Source: Adiantum capillus-veneris
Taxonomy: Eukaryota > Streptophyta > Polypodiopsida > Polypodiales > Pteridaceae
Reading direction: 5' to 3'
NCBI GenBank assembly: GCA_014529385.2
Contig: CM043942.1
Location: 18,181,991 to 18,245,990, forward strand
DNA length: 64,000 nt
In this document: positions 34,700 through 46,800 of the stretch, one piece after another
Position numbering within the stretch: the stretch's first letter is position 1
How the letters are laid out: each line of letters opens with the position of its first letter
Notes under the pieces: generated by a model
Database searches by the model: none
The model's input: only the letters and a program-made list of their open reading frames with translations
Told to the model about the DNA's origin: nothing
Made by a program: the position numbers and the translations under genes

Positions 34700-35571
34700 T
34701 GATGCACTTATAGAAAATGACACATGCACTTTATGTGATTTTCCTCCTGGACAAAAGGCCATTGGTATAAAGTGGGTTTACAAGTTGAAATGCAAGCCCG
34801 ATGGTGAGGTTGATCGCCATAAGGCTCGACTTGTTTCAAAAGGCTATGCGCAGCAGAAAGGCATAGATTATGAAGAGACCTTTGCTCACACTTGTCGTAT
34901 GACTACTATTTGTTTTGTATGTGCATTGGCAACTCATTTTGGTTGGGATGTACATCAATCAGACATTGTTACTACTTTCTTGAATGGTGACATATTTGAG
35001 AAAGTTTGTGTAACGTAGCCTCATGGTTTTGTCATAAAAGGACAAGAGGAAAAAGTGTGCAGATGTAAGAAATCTTTGTATGGGTTGAATCAATCTCCTC
35101 GTGCTTGGTATGAGAAAGCTGACACTCATTTGGTAAAACGAGTCTTCCGTAACAATCCAACAAAAAGCACATTGTATGTAAAGCGTGAGGGCGATGTACT
35201 TCTCATTGTTGTTCTTTATTGGATGATTTGTTGATCACTGGTCCCAATGAGGCACATATTGCAGAATTTAAGGCTAATTTGAATGCTACTTTCAAGATGA
35301 AAGATTAGGGGTTGTTGCATCATTACTTGGGCGTACAGTTTAAGCAATGTGATGGTGGTATTCCCTTGTGTCAAAAAAGTTACAAAGAGACATTGCTATG
35401 TAAGTTTGGACTTGAGGATTGCAAACCTATTGCCACTATCATGGAAACAGGTTTAAAATTGAGTCTTCATGATGCTGGTGTTCTTGAAGATGTCACTCTT
35501 TACCAAACGGATGTTGGATGCCTCATTTATTTATGCAACACGAGGCCGGATATTCAATTTGCAGTCTCATA
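34700..35571 (+). pseudogene. Copia E reverse transcriptase
   Basis: Resumes pol after F with DALIENDTCTL, then AIGIKWVYKLK, HKARLVSKGYAQQKGIDYEE and VHQSDIVTTFLNGDI. A TAG at 35017 replaces the Gln of the QPHGF region. The catalytic YVDD motif near 35217 is destroyed: a one-base deletion turns LYVDDLL into LYWMIC. Another TAG follows near 35307, before GLLHHYLGVQF. RT copies element RNA to DNA; this copy cannot. A change of codon phase after 35220 is needed to follow the domain. Confidence 0.9.
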
Positions 35572-36173
35572 GGTCAGCAGATTTATGCATTGCCCAGGGT
35601 TAAAGCATTGGCAGGCTGTCAAGAGTATTTTTTGCTACCTTAGTGTCACTTTACATCTTGGCTTGTTTTATCCCAACGAGGGATCATTGCCACCAGACTT
35701 ACATGCTTTTTCAGACTCATATTGGGCTGGTTGTTTTGACACGCGAGTGTCCACGAGTGGTTTTTTTTTCATGCTTGGCATTTCATGTATATCATGGTTG
35801 AGCAAGAAGCAACCTACTATGGCCACTTCAAGTTGTGAGGCTGAGTACAGGTTAGTCTTCACAGCTACGGTTGAGTGTGTATGGCGTAGACACCTTATGG
35901 CTGATTTGGGTGTTGTGGACAGGACACTACCAATACTATCTACACTGACAGTCAGAGCGCATTGGCAGTTGCAAGGAACCCAGTTTTTCATGCTCGCACA
36001 AAGCACATTGAGGTGCATTACCACTATGTCAGGGAGAGGCTCTCAACAGGGGAGGTCAGCTTGGCTTATGTGCCAACATAGGACAACCTTGCATATCTTT
36101 TCACAAAGGCATTGTCTCCTGAGAAGTTCGAAGCTTTCCACACAGCTTTGGGCTTACTCCCCTTTGTGGATTG
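35572..36173 (+). pseudogene. Copia E RNase H
   Basis: Reads HAFSDSYWAGCFDTRVSTSG, CISWLSKKQPTMATSSCEAEY and, after a frameshift near 35910, YTDSQSALAVARNPVFHART and ADLFTKALS-like sequence. It closely parallels the E' copy at 17701-18265. The second Asp of SDSDW is Tyr here. Stops occur in the C-terminal part (for example at 36079). A PPT (36238-36249) follows. Confidence 0.88.
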
Positions 36174-36249
36174 ATCATGTCCTTAGGGCACGGGACTTCC
36201 CTTTACTCATGTGCCAGCTCTCATTCATCGCATCACTCTAGGGGGAATT

Positions 36250-36475
36250 TGTTACCATATACATGTGGTAGTGATGTGTGTGAACACACTAGGACCGTCG
36301 GGGCATTTTTCCCTCTTTAGGAGGTTTTTCCCCCGTGCATTGTATATATACCCATTCATTCTAGGGCTATCTATCTTTCCGTTGCACATTAAGTAACACA
36401 CTCTCTATTGTGTGCCTTGAGCTTCCTTTGTCTTCTCCAAGCTGTGAGCGTTTCTCTGCAACCCTAATTCCAACA
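36250..36475 (+). repeat. 3' LTR of Copia E
   Basis: 226 bp, TGTTACCATATAC...TTCCAACA, pair of 18341-18567. A TATATATA box lies near 36345. Followed directly by the leader of LTR element G. Confidence 0.9.
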
Positions 36476-36499
36476 TTAGGAAATACTAATCCAGACCAT

Positions 36500-36847
36500 G
36501 CTCTGATACCTATTGTAGGGTTAAAGTGGATAGCTTAGTGTGCCATTCATGTTAATGGCATGCTTGAAGAGGTTAGTGTAGAGCTTGAGAGAGAAACTAT
36601 TACACAATACAATATAGAGTATACTTGCAAATGATAGATTTAATATTATTCAGCAGAATGGGCCTCTATATAGGCTTATACAAATAGAAAACCTTTTGAT
36701 ACATGAGCACAAGATGTGGCTACCCATGCACAAATACAAGTGGTTTCTCTTTACACAAAGGTTGTAAGAGGTTCTTCATATGGCTTGACACATGAGGTGG
36801 AAGGGGTTGTTCACACAAGAGATGCAACAAAACCTTGCATCCCAACA
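36500..36847 (-). repeat. Minus-strand LTR element G: PBS and 5' LTR
   Basis: LTR 36514-36847 (334 bp) with sense ends TGTTGGG and CCCTACA, exact inverted termini. To its left at 36500-36511 the minus strand reads AGGTATCAGAGC, an initiator-Met tRNA PBS with one change, so this is a 5' LTR. A TATATA box lies near 36668. The rest of G is displaced by Copia E, which begins 24 bp past the PBS. Confidence 0.75.
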
Positions 36848-37343
36848 TTATTAGCTAGATTGGGATCTACTTGGATTAAGTTTTCAGCTTCATTGTGGAT
36901 GGTTAAATTGGATAAGTTGAATTCTTTAATGTAGTCATTTTGCCATCATGTGAAGGAATGGTATACTGTATTTGGTAGAGAATAGTGACATGCCAATCCA
37001 TTTCCTTCCATCTGAAATTCACGTATTCATTATTGAATGTGATGGGTTGCAACTAGTCCATATTATCATTCGCCAATGATCATATCATAACTTGGTTGAG
37101 AACAGAGATAGGCAAAGATAGATATTCTAGTTTCCACAAGTAGTAGCCATAAGTTAGCTCAATATTTTCTCGGTTCTTCTGATTTGTTAGTACATTTGAT
37201 AAGAAATGGTTCTTCTGGATTTTTCCAAAAAAATCCAAGAACAAACCTTTCATTGAGGAGTGTCAAGTTGTCTCCTATATCCAATTAAGTATTGAGGGAA
37301 TTATAAAATATAATATTCAGGATTATAGTGATGGAGACTCCTT
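36848..37343 (-). other. Region without recognisable gene
   Basis: AT-rich; no ORF with recognisable similarity and no repeat structure. It may be a continuation of the minus-strand ORF locus to its right. Confidence 0.4.
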
Positions 37344-38185
37344 TTAAGGATGAAATATTATTATCTCCATTAATTGGTTCCTAAAATCCTTCATGCTGTG
37401 ATAGACTGAATCCCTCTCTCTTCCAAGGCTTTGTTGATTATTGCTAATCCACATTGTATTGTAACATACTTTTGTTTGCATGTTATCAACCTTTTCATAA
37501 AGCCTGCTAAGTTTAGTGAGAACCATACTTTTATCTTTTCGTCTTCCTGATTGGGTGGTCATTGGTTGGTAGAGCCTTTCTTCTATAGTTTGCTTACCTT
37601 TTCTCTTGCTCTGTATAGATGATGTTGTTTGGTTTTGATATGGGGATTTTCTTTCATCTATTATTTGAGCAAGGGCTTGAAGATCTTTAGGGTTATCAAT
37701 CCACTGTTGAGTTTTTTTGTTGATAGGATTGATCAATCCTTTCTTTATGGCTTCAAGACTTATGATCTGTTTGTTGATGTAGAAAGCTCTATAGACCCAA
37801 TTGGAATATTCAATTATTCCTTTGTTCACTAGCTCAGCATCTTCCTTTCTCCATCGATCAGGGTCTATAGTAAACATTCTTGAGTGTGAAGCTTTAGTGG
37901 GATTTTCTTTAGGGATAGTTGGAAGAGTTATCATATATTTCTCTTGATCCCAAAAAGCTAATGGGTTGTGAGCACTTTGAGTCAGAATTGGCATAGGCTG
38001 ATTATCATCCAATCGATTGAGAGGGTTTTCTTCTTTAGGGATATTTGAATTAGAGTCTACATAGTTCATGTAAAGCTTTCTCCAGTCATATTATTTTGAC
38101 ACCCTTTGTATCAAAACATTGGTATCAATCCACTTGAATTTATCTTTATCTAGTTGACTTTGGAGAGGGTATTCTGGATCCAAAG
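37344..38185 (-). pseudogene. Unrecognised polyprotein-like ORF (possible pararetrovirus-like relic)
   Basis: The minus frame from 38185 to 37344 is open except for one TAA near 38090. Visible features: YDWRKLYMNYVDSN, ITLPTIPKENPT, FTIDPDRWRKEDAELVNKGI, SNWVYRAFYINKQIISLEAI, then a Lys/Gln/Ser-rich stretch and a possible coiled coil. There is no RT, protease or zinc knuckle. The style (W-rich N-terminal segment, basic tail) reminded me of the start of plant caulimovirid-like polyproteins, but I cannot confirm this. It could equally belong to another retroelement. Confidence 0.35.
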
Positions 38186-38531
38186 TCAGGGATTTCATTC
38201 ACGTCTTCACGTGAAGTGTGAAGTGGTAATAACTCATGTTATTAACACTCCATGAGAGTGTCAATAACATCAAATTCAAAATCACCTGCTAGAACTGGCC
38301 CTTCCTGTTAGCTTGACGGACTTTTTGTCTAGCCCGACAGGTGTCATGCTCGGCAGGCTCGAGCTATATCCTCCTCTTGCCCCCCATTTCTGGAGGTGGC
38401 TATATAAACGATGTCTCATCCTTGCATCCGTCTTTTTTGGCACACTTGTTGGCTTAGTTGAGGTGTTGATTTTCATTCAGGTGGCTTTGTTTCCTATATT
38501 TTTTTAAATCACAAAAGTTACAACTGACTTT
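38186..38531 (+). other. Possible hAT left end and promoter-like region
   Basis: CAGGGATTTCA at about 38187 resembles a hAT terminal sequence, but no partner end was found. A GCTATATAAAC TATA-like box lies near 38400, 0.85 kb upstream of the hAT reading frame. A small hairpin TTCACGTCTTCACGTGAA lies at 38199-38216. Confidence 0.35.
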
Positions 38532-39120
38532 CCCTTAGGTGTCTATCGCTTGGAAACAGGTTTGGGTAGGGAGCATCTTTGCAGAGGCTATAGGTAGTGT
38601 AAGTGCTTGGTGCTCATTTCTATGGTTGGAACGGAGTGCACTTATCACTACGCCTACATATTATTTGTTACGTATAGTTACCTCCCTTGGGTGTCTATCC
38701 GCCTGGAAACAAGTTTGGGTAGGGAGCATCCTTGCAGAGGGTATGGGTGGTGCAAGTGTTTGGGGCTCATTTATATGGCTGGAATGGAGCGCTCCTGCAC
38801 TACATCTACGTATTATTTGTAATGTTTAGTTATCTCCCTTGGGTGTCTATCCGCCTAAAAATAGGTTTGGGTAGTGAGCATCCTTGTGAAGGGTTTAGAT
38901 GGTGCAAGTGTTTGGAGCTCATTTCTATGGTCGGAATAAAGCACTTCTTATCACTGCACTGACGTAGTTGTTTGTTACATTTAGCTACCTTCCCTGGGTG
39001 ACTATCCTTTTGGAAACATGTTTGGATAGGGAGCATCCTTGTGAATGGTTAGATGGTGCAAGTGTGTGGGGCTCATTTCTATGGTCGGAATGGGGTGCTC
39101 CTAATCACTGCACCGGCATA
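38532..39120 (+). repeat. Minisatellite, four units of about 152 bp
   Basis: Units start at 38532, 38684, 38836 and 38992 with CCCTTGGGTGTCTATC or variants. Each contains GGTTTGGGTAGGGAGCATC and GGGGCTCATTTCTATGG-like blocks. Unit spacing is 152, 152 and 156 bp, and the last unit is truncated. Confidence 0.9.
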
Positions 39121-39269
39121 CTTGTATGCCTATCTCTATTGCTGAAATCAAATTTTCACTTCTTTTTGCTTTATGTTTATATGTATATTATTTTACTTTG
39201 TTATACAATTGTTCAATTAAATACTATTTTTCAAAAACCTAATATTTTTACGATTGTATGAATGTATAG

Positions 39270-40430
39270 GTGGCTTGTGAACTTGTCATGGACGCCAATG
39301 CTTGCTCTCAAAACATCAATGCAGCTACTTCTAGTCGTCCATCGACTGGTGGTGAAGTATCAAACAATGGAGCTTCCAATAAAGGGAAGCGCAAGGCCGT
39401 CGGTGGTAAGGTGCCAGGGCCTGAGTGGCAATTTGTTGATAACGTAAGATCATTTATAGATTGGTGTTGCAAATTATGTGGTAAAGAAAAATCAGGAGGT
39501 GCAGCTCGTATTAGGGAACACATCCTTAAATCAGGGATCTAATGGAGGCAGATGTAATGGTGTAGGTCATGAGAGTGCTACAAAACACTTAAGAGATTTG
39601 TTAGGAGGTGTATCCAATGAGAGACCTAGAATACCGACTCCAAGCCGTTATGCTTCAGAGCACCAAGGTCGTGCTCCCTCAACACAAGGTGGACAAAATA
39701 GTGGTGCACCCACCATGCCGGTCAACACACACAGACAAAGAGATAGCACTCAAGATGGATCGTCCGTGTACCAGTTTGAAATGCATAGAATGAGGCAAGT
39801 CTAGGGCAAAGATTTTGATTAACTGCTCTTGAAGAGGCACAATCTACTCTTGCACAAGCTATCTATTTTACAGGCGGTTCTATGTTGATGGTCACACAAG
39901 AGTCATGGAAGCTTGCATGGAATAAGATTCGTGAGTATGGGGCTAGTGTTTCCCCTCCATCATATCATCAAATGCCGACAACATTCTTGGATAAGTGCTT
40001 TGTAGACAATCAAATAGATTGATCTTGAAATCAATTGATCAAACTGGATGCACTATAGTCAGTGATGGATGGTCAAATGTCAACGCAGGCCGCTGATTAA
40101 TGTGATGATATTTAGTCCTCGAGGGGAGTGCTTTATTAGATCTGTTGATAGCTCAAGTGAGATAAAGTCAGGGAGCTATATAGCCGATATAATCACAAAA
40201 ACAATTCGTAAAGTTGGTGTCCAAAATGTAGTACAAAGATAATGGAAAATGCCAAAAATTGTAGAGCAACGGGTCTTCTCTTGGAGGAGCACTTTCCTAG
40301 CTTGTACACGTTTGGTTGCAATGCACATAGCTTGAATCTTGTGTTGCAGGATTGGTATAACAAAGACGGCATTGATTGGTTCAAAATAACTGTGAACCAA
40401 TCAAAAAGAATTTATTTGCGAATATAGTGT
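39270..40430 (+). pseudogene. hAT transposase relic (BED finger + DUF659)
   Basis: The N-terminal ORF (39270-39542) starts MACELVMDANACSQN and contains a BED-type finger (FIDWCCKLCGKEKSGGAARI, REHILKSGI). After stops, several frames further on, DUF659-type sequence appears near 40050-40390: GCTIVSDGWSNV, then MENAKNCRATGLLLEEHFPS and CNAHSLNLVLQDWYN. The SDGW and C-x-H-x-LNL motifs are characteristic of this hAT group. The C-terminal dimerisation domain is absent. It is degenerate throughout. Confidence 0.8.
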
Positions 40431-40705
40431 CCAAATTTCAACTAAAACTATAACAACACACCACATTTTGTATTGATCATTTTGCACCATGACGCCATTA
40501 TTATAAGAAGTATCTACTTGCGAACGGATGTTCAAATTGAAATAGAAAATATTATAATACACCACATTATGTATTAATCGCTTTGCGCCATCATTGTAAA
40601 AGGACTTTATTTTTTAATACAGATTCCAAAATTCAATAAAAAATATCACGACACACCACATTGTGTATTAATCGCTTTCCCCCATGACTCCATCATTATA
40701 AAATG
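40431..40705 (+). repeat. AT-rich tandem repeat, three units of about 100 bp
   Basis: ACACCACATT(T/A/G)TGTATTAATCGCTTT-like blocks recur at about 40456, 40560 and 40655, each followed by CATCATTATAAAA-like sequence. Confidence 0.75.
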
Positions 40706-40916
40706 GTACAATTTAACTCAATGGTCCATGAATATACAAAAAGCTCCATTTACATATGTCAGATAATCCAAAAGAGACCATTGTTTACAAAAGTAAACTA
40801 AAATCTAGTCATCATCTCACTAAGTGGACGCAAACACATCTCCGAGTTGAGCTCTAACTCACTCATATTTTGCAATGTCTTTCTCTGCCTAGGTGGTTAC
40901 TATAAGTAGTTTTTCT
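40706..40916 (-). pseudogene. Possible 3' continuation of the kinase pseudogene
   Basis: If element C is removed, the minus strand of the kinase pseudogene (59996 onward) would run into this stretch. One frame reads LNSEMCLRPLSEMMTRF, with a Cys-Leu-Arg-Pro arrangement like the end of a kinase C-lobe. This is weak evidence and stops are present. Confidence 0.35.
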
Positions 40917-40921
40917 GCATT

Positions 40922-43802
40922 TGTGGGGCACGTGTCTAACCTCACTATCCTATCTTATTGCAGTATTAGCGAGAACCACGATTAAATTGTCAATCCATGG
41001 GATGAAGCTCACTCGACTAGTGCATAGAGGCTACAAGAGGGTGTCAATCTCTTGGAAAACAACTAACTTGCAACTAACTCAAGCTACACTCAAGTGACGG
41101 AAATCACTAAAAACCAATCGCTCATCGACAAACAAATCACATCTGTTACAGCATCAAATGACATCCATACGTAAGGAAACTTCTAGGACATGTTTATAAG
41201 ACCTAAGCACACATGCTTATGGTCTCAAATCCCACTTTACGTCAAGTGTCAAAATCGCAATTATTAAGAGCAGTGGATTTTTGACCTAGTCGTTTTCAAC
41301 CCAGAATGCATCTAAATGCTTAGCAATGATGCCCCAATACCCCACCTATGCTTAGTTTTTTATTTGAAAGTGTAAATTCCTAGTTATGATAAAATTAGGC
41401 TGCGGGTCGGCAACGCCAAAAGCTAAGAGTTACTGTGATGTGCTTACGTCAATGCGTAGAGCTCTTACCTGCGGTTGCAATGCAGCAAACACAACTGCAA
41501 TTGGACAACCGGGGAGGGAGTAGGAAGCACAAGAAGGAGAGAAGTGAACGCCATTAGCTCACGCTGTGTATTTCATTATTCAAAACTTAATAATAACTTA
41601 CAAAAATTGGCTTTTATACCTTAGCCAAGGTTTTTGGTGGTCAAAACTAATAATCTGGAAGTTCTACCAAAGATGGGTAATGACAGGTTGATAGAATCTG
41701 GAAGCTTGTAGCCCCGGCTCATCAATTACAAGGTTTATCCAAAAAATAGGAGTTAAAATATTCTCAATTTATCAAAATAATAAGTGTTCTTATGTAAGGT
41801 CTCTACTTTCAAATTTCACACAAGTTCTATTACGCAGCTGAATTTTTTTTACCATTACTCATTATTTAAGATATTCAAGTTCAAATTATGAATCGTAGGT
41901 TGAGAAAACCTAGAATTTAAAATTTACGCTACAAAATTCTGACATGTTTAGCTATATGAATCACTAACTAACTTATTGCAAGACTTATTTACTGATTGTA
42001 GAATTTTCTTCTACTATTGTAAAGTTAATATAAGACTGTAAAGTTTAACTTAAAAATGTAAAGTCAATTATCATTAAGGAAATAAATAAAATAATTATAA
42101 AGACAAAAGAATACACAGGGATGACAAATGAAGGCACATGGACTCACCTGGACTCACATAAGAGGGGACAAAGTGGGGCACACTGTCACATGAAAAGGAG
42201 AGGCTAGTCTTGACTAATCTTAATGAGGGGGGGCTGTGTGGCCTTATCTTTTGATGATAATGACAAAGTGGTCAAGCTGATGGGTACCACAAGGGTACCA
42301 AAAACGCGGGTATGATTTTTGAGGGAAAAAAAAATTTATTATTTTTTATTTAAAATTTTTTTAAAAAATTGGACGTTTTCTTTTCTGCTATAAATAGAGC
42401 ATCCATGCTCACACTTTAGACATAGAGATTGTCTCTATAGCGCTCACGAAGTGCTACCACTTCTCTTAGAGAGAAGGCGTCCACAAACCACTAAGAGAGC
42501 AAAAACTCTAGTGGACTAATAAGTACAAAAAAATGGCTCCAAAGTGTGCTCGAACACAAGGCGCTAATGATCATGAAGCCGGTACAAGTAACGGGGGAAC
42601 TCCTGCGGAACATGCTATGTCTCCACCAATCGGACCAATCGGAGCTATGGTACAGGTTAGTATTGCAATTTCAAGTTATGCATCATTGCATATGCGAGAC
42701 CATAGGAACATATTATTTACCTTATGAAAAGAAAAAACGGACCGAAACCACGGGGCTTAACCCCAAGAAACTCGGCATATGTTTGACAAGTAGGAAAGAA
42801 TGTCTGGTTAAATTGGTCTCTATAGGAAAGAATGTTTGTCCAAAACCTTCGGTATGGTTTCTCTCAAGTCTCTCTACTTATTAGCACTGGCATTATGTGG
42901 CAGTTGCCGAGGCGTGAAATGACGCCCAGGATGGCACCGCTGATGCTATGGTGGGAGTATACCCAGATTAGCCCAGCTGGATACTGCAGTTTTGTTTTGT
43001 CGTGGCGTGAGGATGACGCCCAGATTGGCACCGTTGTTGCTGTGGCGGGAGTACGTCCAGATTAGCACAACGAGTACTTGTCGAGCGGTATGGGACGCTC
43101 ATGAGGACAAGAGTTTTTATAAATAATGTATATACCGATCGGACATAATAGCGCCAGTAGAGATTCTTAAGTGAACCTAATCCAAGGGTTGTTGGTTTAA
43201 AATTGGACGACTTCTTGTTTGACTATTGTTTGTTATATTGTTTGAAGGGCTGTTTTAACGAACCAGTATCATAAATAAAGTAAAGGAACATGTATGTTTA
43301 AACAGTGTGGTAGTAATTAGATAACAAAAGAAGGGTGAGTGTGGTGTGGAAAGTGGGAGAATGATACCCCGACGGTATCATTCTATGGACGGGTGGACCT
43401 GATGAGTCGGGTAACTTTCCAACGCTAGATTGTTTTTTTTATTAGTCATAAATCTTAAAAGAGACAAACCTTGGCGGCTGTGCTTCTGAAACATGGGGGA
43501 AAAAGCGCACAGGTTGGTCACTCTAAGATTTATACTTTTAGTTATAATTGATTATAGATAGTTTTTAGATAGAGTTATGGTGGTCACACTCCACCATAGC
43601 AAGATAGGACCAATCCTTCACTAACGGTTCATGCCCGTGGCTACGTAGTAGCTAAGGCAATGTCCGTTGGTTTTTCTTTTTCAGGATTGGGGACCTATCA
43701 AAGGTACTCCGCTCCTCTCAAAAAGGGGCAAGAACCTCACATTTTACAATGAGAACTCCGCAAAATGGTATCCGTGGTATCTGTGTTAGCTTGCTGCTAA
43801 CA
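40922..43802 (-). repeat. 3' LTR of element C, interrupted
   Basis: TGTGGGGCAC...TGCTAACA. Matches 59061-59990 but is split between 41792 and 43742 by a foreign 1,949-bp sequence. Confidence 0.9.
41793..43741 (+). mobile_element. Solo-LTR-like insertion within the element C LTR
   Basis: 1,949 bp with ends TGTAAGGT and ACCTCACA (7 of 8 bases inverted-complementary), flanked by TCTTA (41788-41792) and TTTTA (43742-43746). The uninterrupted LTR of C has TTTTA once at this place, so this is a 5-bp duplication with one mutation. A TATAAATAG box lies at 42390-42398. An ORF starts at 42533 (MAPKCARTQGANDHEAGTSN). There are no internal LTR pair and no pol, so a solo LTR is the simplest reading. A 10-bp perfect hairpin lies at 43359-43383. 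Confidence 0.75.
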
Positions 43803-43818
43803 TTCCCCCCTCCTCGCC
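43803..43818 (-). other. Polypurine tract of element C
   Basis: The minus strand reads GGCGAGGAGGGGGGAA directly before the 3' LTR, the expected plus-strand primer. Confidence 0.85.
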
Positions 43819-43840
43819 TGTGCCGTTCCTTGACACAACT

Positions 43841-46800
43841 TTATGGGCTGAAGTAGTCTTCGGGTTGACGGTTGGCGAGGCAATCTTTAAGCACTATTAG
43901 AGCCTTTTGATATTTGAGTTTCCGTTCCTTATCTGGAACTTGCAAGAACTGCATAGTTACTCTGTTTTTCAACTCCATTGCTGAGTATCCTACAAAACTT
44001 GATGTCAAGTTGCTGATCACTGGCCCAATATTTTTGTTCTCCAAGTGAAGAATCCCATGTAGAATGCTTCCTCGAATGCCAGCATATTGTGAGAAGGTAG
44101 AAACATGCACCTGGCATAGAAGCCATAGAGGACTTCTTCGGAAGGTTGGCCACCATTGAGGTCATAGCACAACCCTTTGTTACCCTCGAGGAATGACATC
44201 CAAGGGGCGCCTATATTTGCTCTGGCTCATTGAACACTTCGATGCAGGTGAGCAGCACTCGCCAGATTTTGTATAACATAGCACATGACAAATCTGGTTG
44301 ACTTTTAAAGAATGACATGGTGCCCTTTAGGGTTTTCACCATGTATTCTTCAATCGGTTGTCCCTTTTCTGGAGCAGGCAATCTGGGGTAATTCAGCCAA
44401 GTTGGCCGCTTCTTTAGTAGTGCCTCAGGTGCTATCCAGGTCCTTACTCTTGGTAGAGGACAGTAGGTAGAATCCTTTTGCAGGGTCGCAGGTGCTCTTG
44501 TGAACAAAATCAAGTACCTGGGATTCTTGTTCAGCCAGCTCAACCTCCACTTCGGGTGGTCTTTATTTGCACCCTCGACTTGCATGGCGGTGTAAAGCCT
44601 TTCTTTTACTTGCAGCAACTCAACTTTAATGAGGGGGTAGGGCAGATATTGTTGGTGCCATTGCGCATTTATTTGATTGGGAGTGAGTTGTGTGACATTG
44701 ATGGAATGAATTCCTCTCAGCTCCCAATCTATTGCTGCCTTCCACTACTCATCTACCTCTTGTATAATCTTTTCTTTTAGTGCATCTTCTTCAGCCTTTG
44801 AGAGGTGGACCATGGGCACTATATCTGCTTCTGTAATTGATACTTGAAACTCCTCCTTGCCACTTAGCTCTACGGTTGGCTGTGTCTCCATGTCAATGAA
44901 TGATACTAAGGGGATTTCTATCTGAGGTTGCTCCGAAGTGCCTGCCTCTTCTTGTGTTTCTGTCCTTCCCTCTCTCAGTAGTTGGTTGACTCGTTTGAGT
45001 TCAGTTATCTCCTTCAACAACTTGTCTCTCTTTGGACCCGCATTAAAGCCAGGTCTCTGCGCTGAGACTGCTCTAAATTCAGTTCCAACTCGAGGTCTTT
45101 ATTTTTCTTTTCTAACGCCTTGTAGACCTCGTATGTTCCCTTGATCGAGGCAACGACTAGATTTTCTTGTATTTTCCGTAAGAATAGCGCCTGATCATTG
45201 ATTCTTTATTCTGAGTACTGTAGGGAAGCATTGGCCACATCTAACTGTACCTAGATCTTTTGAGCTGATAGGGTTGTAGTTGTGAGCAGCTCACCCAATT
45301 CCTCCATTTCTTTCTGTTGCTTATCTCTTGCAATCTGATGTTGTTCAGCTTTCGCTCTTAACTCCTACACTTGCCTCTGTAGATCGATGATGACATTGAG
45401 TCTGTTGTCTAGCTCCCCTTGGAGTGCGTCAATCACCATCTCTAACTCTTTGGCCCGTGTGCTACGGCCAAGTGCGGCTGAGCAAAGTCTTTCTGTCATC
45501 TCTTGCATTTGCTTAGCATATTCGTTAACTTGCAAGATGACTTCATCATTCAATTACCAATCTTCGCTTTGTGTTAGTTGTCTTGATGTTTCTTCAGATT
45601 CTTTTACCTCTGGCTGCGTCATGGCTGTTGGTTGTTGTTGTTGCCCTTGTGACTGTTGATCTTATTTCGTTGAGGTAGAGGGTGGTATCTCAGCCTTATC
45701 TTGTTGTGTTGAGGTAGAGGGTGTTTCCTTGGCCTCTTGTTCTCTTGTGTGCTCCAATTTTGTGGTGTCCTCTTCTAGTGCAGGGCTAGCTGCCTTTTCT
45801 GTCTCTGGCTCTTTCTCTATTTGCTGCTCTTGAGTAGAGACAGCTGCTTGTTGTGCTATTTCCACTGCTTCTTGCTGTTCAGATTCTTGTGTAGATTCAG
45901 TTGTTTTGTCGTGTTCAGGTTCTGCTTCTTTTTTTGGTTCATTTGTTGTGGTTCTAACTTCTGGTGATGGTGGTGGGCTCGGCGTTGGGTGATCCTAGTG
46001 TTCAGAAACAAAAGAAGAGATGCGGAGAGACACATCACCTTGAGTATGTTGTTCTTCTCCTTGTGCAGTGGCTTTCTTTGCTTGCTCTTGATGTTATGCC
46101 GCCTCTTTCGCTTTTCTTGCCGCGTCTTGGGATTCTTTCAGCTTTAAAGCTTCTGCTTCTTGGTACATCTTTTCCAAGGATTCCGTGGGATCTTCGAACT
46201 GCTTCCTGGTGTGATGCTTGGTTCTAAGCCCTTTAAGCCCAATAGGCACCCACTTTTCCGAGTCCTTTCCTTGTGCTTGGCGGCTACGTTGGTATGAGTG
46301 TTTCTCTATTTCAAACCAAGCTTGATTTTGAACAGGCTCTTCTTGGTGTGCTGCCACGGTGTTTCTCTTCATTTCCTCTCGTTGTGCTCTTTTTTCTTGA
46401 TTATCTGAGCTATCGCTGTTGTGCCGTTCTAGCAAGCTCTCAACCGATTCTTCATCAGACTTGTAGGATCTCTTGGCAGATCTTGTAGCTCTAGGAGATG
46501 ATTGAGCTGACACTATCCAAGTGTTTTGATCTGGGGCAGGCGGTAGGTTGTCGACCATGCCAATGGCATGGTATGCAATTCTTGTCAAGACCTCTGGTGC
46601 ACCCAGGTATGTGATCTTTCTTTCTTTATTTATTCCTTTCAAAGTGGTCAAGACATATTGTGCATGGTCAACCGGTTTCCCGGTTGTTGACTTGAGGACT
46701 TGCGTGAAGGTGGTGGCAACCGCATGGTTTGGCGTTGTATACCTTGGCAGCCTCTTAGCAAGGAAATGGAAGTGTTGGTGGTATAGCCTGGTTGGCTCTT

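Noticed and set aside
38187-38197. hAT terminal inverted repeat
   Set aside because: CAGGGATTTCA fits loosely, but no matching right end or 8-bp duplication was found, so the element boundary is not claimed.
42533-42727. Host gene starting MAPKCARTQ
   Set aside because: Only 64 codons, located inside an LTR-like insertion after a TATA box; no recognisable domain, so kept as part of the mobile element.
43359-43500. Hammerhead ribozyme (CTGATGAG at 43399-43406 next to a 10-bp hairpin)
   Set aside because: The required GAAA segment after a short stem II is missing; the nearest GAAAC is about 90 nt away with no supporting helix.
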